Assembly: GCA_020912385.1 (NCBI GenBank)
Contig: CP087209.1
Span: forward strand, 1,488,001 to 1,552,000
DNA from: Neofusicoccum parvum
Lineage: Eukaryota; Ascomycota; Dothideomycetes; Botryosphaeriales; Botryosphaeriaceae
Direction: 5' to 3'
Length of the DNA: 64,000 nt
The translations under genes and the position numbers were made by a program. A model generated the notes under the pieces. That model was not told where the DNA came from. It searched no databases and worked only from the letters and a program-made list of their open reading frames with translations. Positions 45,227-56,582 of the stretch are shown in pieces. Position 1 is the stretch's first letter, and the number at the start of each line of letters is the position of its first letter.

Positions 45227-47212
45227 CTAAACCTTCTCCGCGTTGGAGATGATCGAGTGACGCCGGTCCTCGGCATTGTAAGCGGAGTCGGGCAGCATGT
45301 TGAGGGCGTCCTCCTGCTTGTCGAGGCCGCGGAAGGTGATCCAGAAGGCGACACCGCCAACCGCCGCGACGATAGCCGAGGTGGCGTAGTTCCAGACGAG
45401 CAGGGGGTCCTCGGCCAGAGGGACGAGGGCTTGGTTGAGCGCGGAACCAATGGCCGAGGTGAAGAGGAAGACGGCCATGACAAGCGAACGCATGTTGTGC
45501 GGCGCCTTCAGGAATGCGTACTCCAGACCCGTGATGGACGCGAAGATCTCGGAAAAGCCGACCAGGAAGTACGGCAGCGTCTGCACCCACACGTTGATGG
45601 GCGCCGGGATTTGATCCTCGTTCTCGTCCTTGCAAGAGTTCATCTGGTTGCCGCACGGGCCCAGCTTGTAGATGTAGTGCTGGGTCACGCACGCGGAAAT
45701 CATGGCAAGGAAGGCCATGAAGAAGCCGAGCGCAATACGCTTGAGCGGCGTGAAGTTGATACCCATCTTGCGCAGACCCGGGTACAGGAAGTTGTCAACG
45801 ATGGGGATGAAGATGATGAGGGAGAGCGGATTCAGGTTGTTGATGATGTCGTTGGGCGCGCCGTGAAGCTCCATGGTTGCGGCTTGCGAGGTCAGGTTGT
45901 TCGTCATCTGGTTGTAGGCCAGCCAGTACAGAGGGTAGAAGCAGAACACCTTGCAAGCCTTCAAGCCACGGCGAACCTCGTCAACCCAGCCGTCCTCGAA
46001 CGTCATCCAGGCGGGCTTGGAATCTCCGAGCTTGCTAGGCTTGACGTTATCCCAGAAAGTGCCATCCTTGAAGTTCTTGAAGGTCTTGATAGGGTTGATG
46101 GAGACACGACCCTTGGAACCCAGAGCCACGATCTTCGCGGCCCTGGCAACAACGGATCCATTGGGCGGGTTGAGCTTGTACTTGCTCTTGCAGTAGAACA
46201 AGACCATCGGGCAGAACAGGAACATGATCGTAGGCAGCGTGAAAGCAAGCCAGAAACCGACATATTTCTCAGCGAAGACCATGCCTGTTCAGAACTGTTA
46301 GTCAATCTGAACTCGAGCCGGTTAATCTCAGGGAACACGTACAGATTTGCCCAACGAGAGAGCCGACGTTGATCATCATGTAGAAGTACAAGAAGACGCG
46401 GGACACAGTGATGGCCGGATCAGAAAGGACGCGCTCGCCCGTTTTCTTGTCTCTGACGACCCTGGGCTTGACATCCGTAATTTGTTCGGCAATCAGAGGC
46501 GAGATGTTGGATTTGAAACCACCAGTACCGCAGCCCATAATGACCAGACCAGCGGCGAAGATGCCAATGGCAGTATCGGGCTTGGTGATAATCGGAGGCA
46601 GCGCGGAGATGATCAGGAACATGTGGCCGATCAGGGCGATGAGAATAGACCACTGGATGGTCTTGAAGCGACCGAGGTACTCATCGGCGATGTAGGCACC
46701 GATAAGAGGGCAGGTGTAGGACCAGAAAGAGTTGACTGGTTGCTGTCAGCAGCTGGCCGAGGGAATGTTCGAGCGTGATACCTACAGGTCGTCAGGCCGG
46801 TGGAAGTCTGCTGGCCACGGTCCAGGGCACCAGATTGGCCATCGAAACCAGCGCCAGTGTTGGACCCCGCCGGCAGCGGCTGCTGGATGTAGTTGACGTC
46901 TTCAGCGTGTCAGTGCAATTGCTCAAAACCAAAGCCGGTTCTTTCGGGGGACATACAGACGACCGTTGTGCCGTAGTAGGAGAAGCGCTCGCACAACTCG
47001 ACAAAAGCAATGGTGTACGTGGTCCACGGGATCTTGCCCGAGACGCGGAACAGCGTGCGCAGATCCTCCTCGGTGGGCTTCGAGTCGTCGGTGGAGGTGG
47101 AGCCGGAGTCGAGGTCTTTCTCCCTCAGCTCCAGCTCCTTCTCACCAAGCGGGGTCGGCGCATCGGGCTCGTGGCTCTTCGCGATCTCGGCGTCCTCGAT
47201 GACTCTGCTCAT
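45227..47212 (-). CDS. PTR2: Peptide transporter of the POT/PTR2 family
   Basis: Exons 46957-47212, 46786-46899, 46343-46735 and 45227-46284 (donors GTATGT, GTAGGT, GTACGT) encode 606 residues. The acidic cytosolic N-terminus precedes ELCERFSYYGTTVV, the conserved first helix of proton-coupled oligopeptide transporters (the ERFSYYG motif couples protons). Further hallmarks are ADEYLGRFKTI, GTGGFKSNISPLIAEQ, the PTR2 signature VFLYFYMMINVGSLVGQ, and late helices LPYFLVGFSEIFASITGLEYAFLKAP. About twelve membrane helices are present. It imports di- and tripeptides across the plasma membrane. The first acceptor (CTGAAG|AC) lacks a pyrimidine before AG but gives the expected YVNYIQQPLP. Yeast PTR2 is controlled by amino acids and Cup9; no such site was identified here. 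Confidence 0.95.
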
Positions 47213-49142
47213 CTTTGCGGTTGCAAACGGGCCTGCGGGAGAGAGGGGAGCAGGGAAGACTGAGGACCAGGCTGGGCTGGGAGGGAGGAGATGCTCTGCA
47301 CGCAGACGCGCATCGTGACAGCGCGGGCCATGGGCGAGTTATAGGCCTCGCAGCTCTGGCGAGGGCAATGCTTGAATTAGGAAGGTAACTGAGCATCACC
47401 AACGCCCAGAATCTTGGGCGACGACCCTTGCGCCATCGTACCAGCGATAGATGGCCAGATAGCCGGCGGGCTGGCCGTGCCAAGAGCGCGCGCCCGCCGA
47501 GTCGCCCACAGCCGACCGCCACCGGGGCATGCGACGCTCCCGATAAGCAGGTGCGTATCTTCAAGCTCACGGCCGGCGGAGACGAGTGCCTGGGCGCTGC
47601 CGCTTGCCCCGGTCCAGAAAGAGCTAAGACTGCGCACGAGTCCGGCGCCCGTCCGCCAAGCTTCGCTGGCCGGCACTGGCGAAGGCCTGCCAACGCCCGG
47701 AGAAGCTTTCGCCGCGGCGTCGCAAAGTTTTGCACCGGCCTTAGGCCTGCTGCGGTGTGTGCTGCGCGCGCGGCCGCCGGAGACCACCGTGGGCGACGTG
47801 TGCTACGCGCGGTGCCCCCTCTGGCCTCGGGCGCGCGTCGGCGGGGGTGCAGGGTGGTGATACCTGCGGCGGGCTTGGCGGTGATACAGTGTTCTCTGCG
47901 CGCTGCATGCGGCGCTCCTCTGCATCCTTCGCTGGCTGCCTGCGCTCGCCGTCTCCGCAGCTGCTGGGCATCGCCGCGCCGCGTACAAGCGGCACACGCG
48001 CGGGTTTCCAGAAGCTCTTGGACCTGCCGGGAGCAGCAGGGTGGGCGAAGTGGTGGCCGACGCTACCCAGCGGCGCGGGTGCAACGTCTCGTCGTTGATA
48101 AAGGCCTCGGCCAATGGGTGCGCGCGACGCGGCGGCATCGCTTGGCAGCCAAGCCTGGGCGGAACGACTCCCACACGACCTCCTCGGCGACGTGCTCAAC
48201 CCGGCAAGCCTCGCCTCGTGTGGGCATTACTTGCAGTCGACCGCGCCGTCACCATTGGCCGCCGCCCGCTCGTATTTGCCTCTATCGTTCCGCCGCGGCC
48301 TCGCCTCTGGAGTCCAACATATCGAAGGAACGTCCAAGACGCTGAGCACCGACGCCGCGTCTCTGTGCCTCTTCGCGACCCGTCGGAGCAGATCTCGCCG
48401 TGCTGATGTCGCCTGAGCATCGAAACACGGCCGGCGCCGCCGCGAGACCACCTCGGAATGGGTTGCAACTGTTCGCACACGGGCAGTCGAAGCATCCATC
48501 CAGGTAGGTTTGGCATTCCCTGCACATCTGCGTCCGGACGAGTACCCCAACTGCCCGTGAAGACATGCGCAGGCTACACTACTTGCTTTCCGAATTGGCC
48601 TCGTATCAGTGCGCGCGAGGCCCGCTGCCATGGGTCGCCGTATACTGACGCCAAAAATCGCCTTGATGTCGAATCTGGACTTGGGCATTCCATGACAGAA
48701 GTTTTCTTCGGATGACTCGCGTCATTTTAAATTTAAAATTCGCATCAGTTGGGGAAACCATGGATCGCCGCACCACCGTGGCAGCAAGCGTTCCCCAGCT
48801 GCATCGAGTGCGACCGCCGCTCGGCCCGCTCCATTTCCCAGACATCCTGTATGCAGTTAGAACACGCCCGATGTACTCGCATGCCAAGTCAATCGCGGGG
48901 GCCGTAATCTATGATCATGGGACTTGTACTGGTGCGGCTAAAAATTCTGCAACTAAATTAGTTCCCACGATCCGATGCATGCCGTCCCCTCTCTCGGGCC
49001 TGTGAAATCCGTTTTTGTTTCCGTGCCCCAGGATATCTCGCACTCGTAGCCCCGAACCCATGAATCAAGAGAGTTCCAGAAAGCCTCGCCACCGTATGCG
49101 CCGTCATTGTGAGAACATGTGACAATCGAAGAGAGTCCTACC
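47213..49142. other. 1.9-kb intergenic region upstream of PTR2
   Basis: GC-rich from 47.4 to 48.4 kb with long overlapping frames (for example a 305-codon plus-strand frame) that lack motifs or a consistent codon pattern. It becomes AT-richer near 48.7 kb. I consider it the PTR2 promoter plus the TAF5 3' flank; no gene is supported. Confidence 0.5.
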
Positions 49143-52100
49143 TCAAGGCATGTACGCACCGCCCGCCAGCACCAAGTTCATCCTCGTAAACTCCACCTTG
49201 TATACCGGACTCTTCTTGGTCGGGAAGGCACTGATCTGATCCGCAGTCACCACAACGTCTTTCGCTTTCTTCTTGTTCGCAGCGCTGGAGCTGGATGCGC
49301 CAGTGCCATCGATCTTCGTTCCCGAGCCTCCCTCTGCGATGACCTTGCCGTTGGCGCTTTGCGTCTCGGGAGTCTCTTGAAGGACATCCCAAACTCGGAC
49401 CGTGCCATCGGCACCCCCAGACACGATGACCGAAGACTCAACACTCCAAGACAGAGACCAGACGCCCCCCTTTCCATGGCCGCGCATACGCTTGATACGT
49501 AGACCAGCTGCCAGGTCCCAGATGATGATGTTTCCAGCGTCGTCTGCACTTGCAAGCTTCTTGCCGCTTGGTGAGCAGGCTAGTGCGGTGATGTTGCTCG
49601 TGTGGCCAGTAAACATCCGAAGAGGGTTGCCGTTGATGTGCCACATCCGCACAGTTTTATCGCTTGATGCCGTGAACACATAAGCACCGTTCGGGTGCCA
49701 CTCTACACAGTCGATGTCGTTGTCATGGCCAACGTACAGACGGTGTGGTGCGATGTGATCGGTCGTCCAAAGGCGCGCTGTGCGGTCGAAAGAACCTGTG
49801 AGGAAATAGTGGCCAAAGGGACCCCATTTGACATCCCAGACAGGTCCGCTATGCGATTTGTATGCTGTCACACACGTCCAAGTCTCCAGAGACCAGAGGC
49901 GAATAGTCTTGTCGGCGGAACTAGAAAGAAGATATTTGGAGCGGGTCGAGGGTCCACCAGACGCAGGATTAGCAGTAGATGGCGAGAAGGAAACGGCGTA
50001 TATAGGACCAGAGTGCCCAATGAGCCGCTTCGACGCGGATGGTTTATCATTGGGATTCACCGAGGGGAGAGCATTGCCGTTCAAGGACCACACACGGATG
50101 TAGGACTCCTGCATTCCTGCTGCAACGAATTCGTTGTCACCGGAAAAGTCGAGACAGTTGATGCTGAACCTAGAGTTAGCAGTCTGAAGAGCATAAAACA
50201 GATGCATGCATACCTGTCAAAGGTGTTGTGGAATGTAAACATGCAGACGCTGACGCCGGGACCCACGCCCCCAGTGCGACCTTCAATCTTGAATCTGTCG
50301 CGGTTCTCCTTCACTTTCTGAACCTCCATCAGAACATCACGCGCCAGAGAAGGAGGCAACGGAACAGTCTCGCGAGTCGGCGCCTCTTCAGTCGATTCCC
50401 GCTTGATCCGTTGTTCAAATTCCTCGATGAGAGAGCTTTGGCCAGGCTTCGGGGGGTTTTTGCTGTCCTCTTCCTGGAGTTCCGCCCTAACGTCCTCCAT
50501 AAGTTCTGGTTCCATGGGCAAGGCGCCCAGTTGAAGTTTTGCAAGGACAGGCGGCGCGTTTCGGTCCGTATTCGCCGAGCCAGGGTTGTGACCGGGAATG
50601 CCCTCGTCTTCCGCAGGTAAATCCTCCTCCACGCTACCCCGAGCAATCATGGCGGCCAGGCTCCTCTCGTTGCCTGTCGCAGTGCGATCTTGGGTGATGA
50701 TGTTCATAAACTTATTCATCAGGCTAATGATAACCGAACCGCCCTCTCTTTCCTTCGACTCCAGGTATTGGATGAGACTGTTAAACGCCATGTTGCTGAG
50801 CGTCAGACGATACTTGTTGCCTCTGTAAATGTTGGCAATGTGGCTGTCTGCGACATGTTCTGGGAGGTTGATTGTCGAAAGGGAACGGACATCTTGGTCA
50901 TGCTCCTGGACGAACGAGTCCTTGTATCTGTTGAAGAATGCGGTAGCATCCTTTTGGTAGAATTCCTTGTGCATCTCGAGATAGGAATAGACAAAGATCG
51001 GCCAGAGCAATCGGCGTAACTCGACCTTGTAAAGTTCGAGGTTGTCTTCGATCCACGCGCGAAGGAGTTCGAAAGCTTTCTCATACTGTCCGCCACCACG
51101 ATCCTCGGCACGAGTGACGATGGGACGTCCATCAGCATCTTGGTTGGCGGACTCCTTGCGCAACATCGCTTCAGTCCGATTGTACCCTTTTTTGTTAAGG
51201 TATTCCAGAACCTAAAAACTCAATGTTAGTCACTGGTTTGTCGGATAGAGGCAAATGCAAAGAAAACTTGTTCAACCGCAGGAAAATAATTTCTGGCAGA
51301 AGACCGTGCGAAAGCCCGGATCGCGTGGTCAGAGTGAAAGATGTGCAGCCGGGAGTGAAGTGCCAAATGTCCTCAAGAATTCCCAATGGAGGAAGCAACT
51401 GATGTGGGAGTAAGGTCATGTGCGGATATTATGCCGTAACAGAGACTACGCGTAGAAAAGCACAAAGCTTGATAGACCCTGGTGGAGCGTGTGGAAATCC
51501 CAGGTACGAACCATAGCGGCAGTCTTTGAGGCAGTGACGGTCGCTACTATCGGCAGAAATCGGCGCTTAGCACGAGAAAATGATCGATCCCGGTAAGCGC
51601 AACCCCAGGGTCAAAATCCTCGAAAGTTATCGGCAAAATCGGCTCCGTCGCGGTTTGATTATAATATCGCAGCTTCGTATACAAAGCAATATAATATCCG
51701 TATTAGGGAAGCGATGGCGGTGCGACCGATTATCTGGGGTCCAGTCTTGAAGTTAAAAGGTAGAGGGAATTGGGGAGGCCAGTCTGCACCCCGGAGAAAC
51801 ACATGGAGCGTTGGTGAGCCGTAACGTCGCCCGTCTGTCGTTGGCGTCTCCCGCAGTCCATTCGGCGGAAGGGCAAATCCAGATGGAGGCGAACGCGATC
51901 CTTTATGGATGTTCTAGGCAGTAGTCCAACTTCTCCGAAGTAAAGGGAGCTCACCCTCTAAGTCTTAGGCTGCCTTCCGACCAAGATAATGGATTCCAGG
52001 ATAATCCCGCGAGAATTTGCAGACAAGCAGAAGAGAAAAAAAGAAAAACGAAGAACAAACAAGCACACAAACGGAAGAAGTAACCTACAATATGATTAAG

Positions 52101-52268
52101 GTTTTGGGACGACTGCGCGGTGCCGCCGGGGGCGCCACCCACGGGCGGCACGCCACCTTGCGGCGGCATTTGCTGTGACGGTCCTGCCATCCCCGCGCTC
52201 GGAGGGCCATTGCTCACACTCACACCTCGTGAGTGCGCGGGGCCACCGCCCGGCTGAGGACCAGACAT
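49143..52268 (-). CDS. TAF5: TFIID subunit TAF5
   Basis: Exons 52089-52268, 50214-51211 and 49143-50169 encode 734 residues. Exon 1 is a Gly/Pro-rich tail ending NLNHI. Exon 2 opens directly into a LisH motif (VLEYLNKKGYNRTEAML), continues with the TAF5 N-terminal dimerisation domain (FELLRAWIEDNLELYKVELRRLLWPIFVYSYLEM), then an acidic linker. Exon 3 carries about six WD40 repeats with clear cores (IGHSGPIYAVSFSP, SADKTIRLWS, HSGPVWDVKW, SFDRTARLWT, SSDKTVRMW, GADGTVRVWD). TAF5 is a scaffold of TFIID, and in many fungi of SAGA, for RNA polymerase II initiation. The first intron, 877 nt, is far longer than any other assigned here; phase and the NLNHI-VLEYLNKKGYNR join support it. The in-frame GTG upstream is not needed. 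Confidence 0.94.
51549..51643. repeat. Repeated TATCGGCA(G)AAATCGGC motif inside TAF5 intron 1
   Basis: TATCGGCAGAAATCGGC (51549-51565) and TATCGGCAAAATCGGC (51628-51643) are near-identical direct repeats about 79 bp apart in the otherwise unremarkable long intron. I could not find clean terminal inverted repeats or a duplicated target site, so an inserted element is only possible. Confidence 0.4.
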
Positions 52269-52898
52269 CGTCGTTGCGGCCGAGCGACTCGAGGTGTCCA
52301 GCTGCTGATCGGGGTTCCAGTTGGGCGTCACGCGTTTCGCCGGGCGTTTCTCTCCCTGCGCGTCGAACAGACCGAGTCGGCGCAGCTACGTCGGCATGAG
52401 ACGTGGGCGCAGTGAGGAAGGCGGCGCGCGGTATAGCGAAGAGGGACGGAGGTGAGAATTCCTTGCGGCTCCGTCTGAGCTGGAGAGTTGCACACGTTTG
52501 CGACGCGCAGGGCTTGGGAGGCTGGGAGTCCGAATAAGATTTAGCGCGCGGCCGTGTTCGCTGGTCGTCGACGCTCGCTAATGCAGCCACCCCGGCTGCC
52601 GATCCTCCACCTCCGTCAAGCACGCCGACCGCTCCGATCGACGCCTCAGCGCCTTCCTCTGCTGCTGCCAGCACTGTCACTGTCCCCACCCTCCGCGCCT
52701 GCGCGACCCACTCCACACCCAATCGCCTTTCCGTGTATTCCATCCGTTGGAAGAGCGACGCTCCAGTCACCACGCCCTCGAAATATCCGTCGGTCCAAGC
52801 TGGCGCGCCCGCCCATTCTCATCTGAACCGACACGCGCCGCCAACTCCTCCACCTCTTCCAACCCACGTCCGGCACTGCCTCGTAACACCGCCCCAAA
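52269..52898. promoter_or_regulatory. 630-bp bidirectional promoter (TAF5 / MED11)
   Basis: The interval between the divergent start codons of two RNA polymerase II machinery genes. It is C-rich with no clear TATA box. Confidence 0.5.
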
Positions 52899-53441
52899 AT
52901 GTCCGTCGAGACCAACAGCAACGACGTCGCCGCTGAGCACATCCAAGAGCTCAGCAAAATCAAAGAAGTGCGTCCCGTCCACCCACGCCCACCCCACCGG
53001 CCCCGCGCTAACCTGCCTCCGCCCCTCCAGGACGTCCCCAAGCTCCTCACCGCCGCCAGCCACGCCATCAGCGCCCTGACGAACCGGCCCCTCGACTCCC
53101 CATCCTCCGCCGACCCGCTCGCCGCCCGCAAAGAAGCCTACTCCGCCCACACGCAGACCTACTTCACGCTCGTGCGGCAGATCCAGGACAACCTGATGCG
53201 CGAGGTCGGCGCGCTCGAGGACGCCGGCGTGATACCGGCGAAGGCGGAGAAGGTGGAGCGCGCGGCGCAGACGCAGCGCGAGGGCGCCGAGGTCAAGAAC
53301 GGCGGCCTGGGCGAGCTGGACGTCGGCTGGCTGAACGCGCGCACGCGCGACGTGGGCGTCGGGAAGGCCGGGGAGCTGGTGGCTGAGGCAAGGAGGCGGC
53401 TGGAGGAGAGGGAGGGGGAGGGGGATGTGAGCATGGAGTGA
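52899..53441 (+). CDS. MED11: Mediator subunit Med11
   Basis: Exons 52899-52967 and 53031-53441 encode 159 residues. AAEHIQELSKIKE joins DVPKLLTAASHAISALTNRP, the N-terminal four-helix signature of Med11, followed by a conserved helix (AYSAHTQTYFTLVRQIQDNLMREVGALEDAGVIP). The Gly/Arg-rich C-terminus ends in a charged helix, longer than yeast Med11 (131 residues) but usual for filamentous fungi. Med11 pairs with Med22 in the Mediator head and contacts TFIIH and Rad3. The 63-nt intron (GTGCGT...CCAG) has no stop and is a multiple of three, so an unspliced transcript would add 21 residues between Glu23 and Asp24. Splicing is preferred because it restores the conserved helix. Confidence 0.88.
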   Translation: MSVETNSNDVAAEHIQELSKIKEVRPVHPRPPHRPRANLPPPLQDVPKLLTAASHAISALTNRPLDSPSSADPLAARKEAYSAHTQTYFTLVRQIQDNLMREVGALEDAGVIPAKAEKVERAAQTQREGAEVKNGGLGELDVGWLNARTRDVGVGKAGELVAEARRRLEEREGEGDVSME

Positions 53442-54215
53442 GTGTTGCGGAACGAGGGTGGGCTTGGACGGGCGAACAAAGGTATTTGGGCACTGGGACG
53501 GAGTTGAATTTGGATATTCGTAAGCGATGGGCATATTTTGGAGCATTTGAATACCCATAGTGCTTTTTTTTTACATCAGAAAGGGAAAGCTTATCGAAAT
53601 ATTTGTTGAATTAGGTCTCATGCTCCTTGACTTTGCTTCGTGGTGAATAATCATTTTCTCCATCCACCTGAGAAACATCGTGGATAGGGCTTCATAGTGT
53701 TCCTAAGGCAAAGGAGGAATTTTTGAAATGCATTGCTTTAAAATCAAAACTAACGCCTGCTTACCACACCACTGCGGGTCGCGAAAAAAAAACCCCCCAA
53801 GAAAAAGGTAGTACAGGGAGAGGTGCCCCGGCAGACAGAACGCGTGAACTATCAAGTAAGTAGCTTGTCTATATGGTCAGTTGAAGAATTAATCCGGATG
53901 ACTCTAGCAATTGAATCAAAGTCCATCTGCACCCAGATGAACGCTTCAACTGCCCATGAGCGAGTTGAGATGGCACATTTCTTTTTCGACTCACTATGAC
54001 AGTAAAGGCGAACGGGTTTGAAAAGGGTGGAAGAACTGAGTTATCATATTACACAGAGCTTCGATTGTGCTCGTAATGTTTCCGTCATGCACCCTCGTGA
54101 CGACGAGCGCGTACTTATACACTTTTCGCTAGCATTCATCAATATCATCCCAAGCCTTCCTTCATCCCCTCATTCCTTTATTACTGGGCCAGATACCCGT
54201 GAGTATTTCACGAGC
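53442..54215. other. Convergent intergenic region (MED11 / flavin reductase)
   Basis: 774 bp of AT-richer 3' sequence between convergent genes, with an A-run near 53785. No gene or element was recognised. Confidence 0.5.
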
Positions 54216-55250
54216 TTACGCTCTATATTTCCCCTCTATCCTCGGGTTTTGGTTGGTAGAGCCTTCTTGATTTTTGCTTGCCAGAACTCGTCTTATCCTA
54301 GGGCCATCCTTGTCCTGGCCTTCGATTCCCTTATCTTCGAAGCTCTTGACGTCTTTCCTGACCATGACCACCCACTCTGGGTCCTGAACCGGCAAAGACA
54401 CCGGCGAAGATACCGGCGTGTCTACTCTGACGAACTCGCGGTTGTAGTACGACAGCACCGGCTGCCTCTGGCCCGGTACTGAATTGTTCTTGAACATCGA
54501 GATGTCTCCGCCGATGACTTCCCGCACATCCGCAACGACGATGACATGGTCGTTGACCTCGACGCAAGCCTCGGGCCGCAGCTCTACAAGCATGCAGCAA
54601 GCAACTCCTGCGCTGCGAAGATACGGCGCGGGATTCGGATCCATGTTGGCCTCCACCGTGCGCCACTCCGTTGTCGAGCCGTGCAGCCTTAATATCCCGC
54701 CCGGCCGATTGAGGTTGATAGTTGAGTTGAGCTTGAGTTGACGTATCAACCCGGCGTGGGTGTCGCCGCGGGCGAACGACTCTGCGATTTCGCTCCCGCG
54801 CTCGGTGGCTTTGAGCAGGTGGATGCGGAAGCGCGATTGCACGCGGATGGCATCCCACGTGCTGGACGGCACGCGGATGTTGAAACTAACGACGGGCGAC
54901 GGCACAAGTGACACCGTGTTCAGCGACGAGATGGTCATGGCGCGCATCTGCTTCAGCGCTTCCTCGTACTCGCTCGTCAACGTCGTGCTGCCGTCCAGGC
55001 TGCCGATCTGGTCTTCGGCTAGCGCCGTCACGATCGCAATCGGTTGTGGTACCGATCGGAAGACGCTGCGCACCGTGGCCTGGAGTCTTCTTCTCTCGCG
55101 TTCCTTTTTTGTTGCAAATCCAATGATCTCAAATTCTTCAGCATTGTCCTTGTCCGAGTCGTTTCTTGCTGGGTGTGAGGAGAATAAACGGCAGGAACGG
55201 CAAGCAGCGTGTCTCGAGGAGGTCGAGGTGCCTATTGAATAGGTTAACAT
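54216..55250 (-). CDS. Mitochondrial flavin-reductase-domain (FMN-binding split barrel) protein
   Basis: A single exon encodes 344 residues from the ATG at 55250; the frame is open to an upstream ATG at 55328 (370 residues). The N-terminus (MLTYSIGTSTSSRHAACRSCRLFSSHPAR) is rich in Arg/Ser and free of acids, so a mitochondrial presequence is likely. The core, FRSVPQPIAIVTAL...MTISSLNTVSLVPSPVVSFNIRVPSSTWDAI...RIHLLKATERGSEIAESFARGD, is the Flavin_Reduct/split-barrel fold (PF01613). It continues with LVELRPEACVEVNDHVIVVADV and a final LSYYNREFVRV. Members bind FMN and act as NAD(P)H:flavin reductases or oxygenase partners. The substrate is unknown. It diverges from the mitoribosomal bL31m gene across 337 bp. 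Confidence 0.85.
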   Translation of the reverse strand: MLTYSIGTSTSSRHAACRSCRLFSSHPARNDSDKDNAEEFEIIGFATKKERERRRLQATVRSVFRSVPQPIAIVTALAEDQIGSLDGSTTLTSEYEEALKQMRAMTISSLNTVSLVPSPVVSFNIRVPSSTWDAIRVQSRFRIHLLKATERGSEIAESFARGDTHAGLIRQLKLNSTINLNRPGGILRLHGSTTEWRTVEANMDPNPAPYLRSAGVACCMLVELRPEACVEVNDHVIVVADVREVIGGDISMFKNNSVPGQRQPVLSYYNREFVRVDTPVSSPVSLPVQDPEWVVMVRKDVKSFEDKGIEGQDKDGPRIRRVLASKNQEGSTNQNPRIEGKYRA

Positions 55251-55587
55251 TGTCAATGGCTGTATCGGAGCGGCGTCAAGTCGTACTGTTCCAGCGGAAG
55301 AAGGCCTGGTAAAAGCACCTCTCGGCACGTGTCGCCAACATTTCGGCAGGTGAAGCCTGGGTTGCGCGGGCCTTAGTTCAATGATAAGTCAGGCTGGTGC
55401 AAAAGTGTGACGGAGAGGTGCGCAGAGGGAGAGGCGCGGGGCGAGCGTGGAAGCTCAAAGGCGCGGGAGCTCCGCCGCGAAAATCATCTCGGCGGCGATC
55501 GGCGGTCCTCACGGCGCAGCCGCAGAGACAACCAAAAGTTCCCCAGCGCCGACCACCCACCTCGCTCGCACAACACAACACACCACG
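55251..55587. promoter_or_regulatory. 337-bp bidirectional promoter (flavin reductase / bL31m)
   Basis: The short interval between two divergent genes whose products both look mitochondrial. If translation of the flavin reductase starts at 55328 the shared region shrinks to 259 bp. Confidence 0.45.
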
Positions 55588-56212
55588 ATGCCGCCCACAC
55601 TCCCGTCGCCAGCACTCACGGCCCATCGCTTGGGCGGCAGCACCTCTCTCCTCCCCAAGACCCAATGCCGCCACGCGACGCTGCTGCGGCGGCCGAAGCG
55701 GCCCTACACCTTCACCCAACTCATCACGCTCTCCGACGGCAGCACCTATCTGCAGCGCACCACCTCGCCCGCCCCCGTGTACCGCAGTACCAAGGACATC
55801 CGCAATCATCCGCTCTGGAATCCTAGCAGCCAGAAGCTGATGAACGTCGAGGAGGACGAGGCCGGCCGGCTGCGCGCTTTCAGAGCCAAGTTCGGTCGTG
55901 GCTGGGATTCGGAAATTACGGAAGATCCTGAGGAGGTACGAGCCCCATCTCTTGCTATAGCTTAGTTCTTCTCCGGGGTGTTGGGAGATGTCTTTGAATG
56001 GGAGGCACGCCGAGGTCCATGGAATGCAAAGGCTGACAAGCTCCGGCTCACTCTAGGTGCGCAAAGGCGAAGAGGGGCTATCACCTCAAGAATCTGAAGA
56101 GAGCTTGCTTGATTTAATCAGCGGATACAGCAGGGCAGAGGAAGCAAAAGGCAAACCAGCAGGCGAACAAAAGAAGTCTATTAGTGGGAAGAATAAGAAG
56201 GGCTCGAAATAG
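55588..56212 (+). CDS. MRPL36: Mitochondrial ribosomal protein bL31m
   Basis: Exons 55588-55935 and 56057-56212 (donor GTACGA, acceptor CTAG) encode 167 residues. After a basic presequence (CRHATLLRRPKRPY) comes FTQLITLSDGSTYLQRTTSPAPVYRSTKDIRNHPLWNPSS, the conserved part of fungal bL31m (yeast Mrpl36), then RLRAFRAKFGRGWDSE. Exon 2 adds a lysine-rich tail. It is a component of the mitochondrial large subunit near the central protuberance. The 121-nt intron is somewhat longer than most here. Reading through it stops after a few codons, so a truncated 125-residue product would result from retention. Confidence 0.92.
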
Positions 56213-56582
56213 ACACCAGCACACGGCTTTCGTTGCATTCAACGTGACTGCCGTTAAACACGGCCTTGCCGGGGGTCTAGGCTCGTGAGGACGATCAATG
56301 GCATCATCTAGGTGAGCATTGGGGAGTTCAGCATTATCAACACAAGCGAAAGGTCATGAAGGCGCTTCGGGGAATCAGGCGCCAGAGGAAAATGCGGTCG
56401 TCGTTCGGAAAATTCCAGAGCACATGATGTATTTTAGAAACTGTACAAATTTACTTAAGAGTTTGGGGTATCGTAACGCGACCAATCATGTGCACATTAG
56501 TATAAGTGAAGACTGGTAGCACCTTTGATGGCACGAAAGCATAAGGTCTAAGCCATCCGTACGCAGGACGTGGCAGTTGACT
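56213..56582. other. Convergent intergenic region (bL31m / Mtf1)
   Basis: 370 bp between convergent genes. A 66-codon frame at 56319-56519 shows no family motif. I see nothing else. Confidence 0.5.

Noticed and set aside
45218..46372. 384-codon plus-strand frame opposite PTR2
   Set aside because: Antisense shadow; translation is Val/Glu/Arg-biased with no motif.
47428..48345. 305-codon plus-strand frame and overlapping minus frames
   Set aside because: Same GC-driven pattern, no domain, no sensible splicing; probably promoter DNA of PTR2.
51441..51456. CTACGCGTAG-type palindrome near the TAF5 intron, considered as an operator or element end
   Set aside because: Short, isolated, inside transcribed sequence, and not paired with a duplicated target site.
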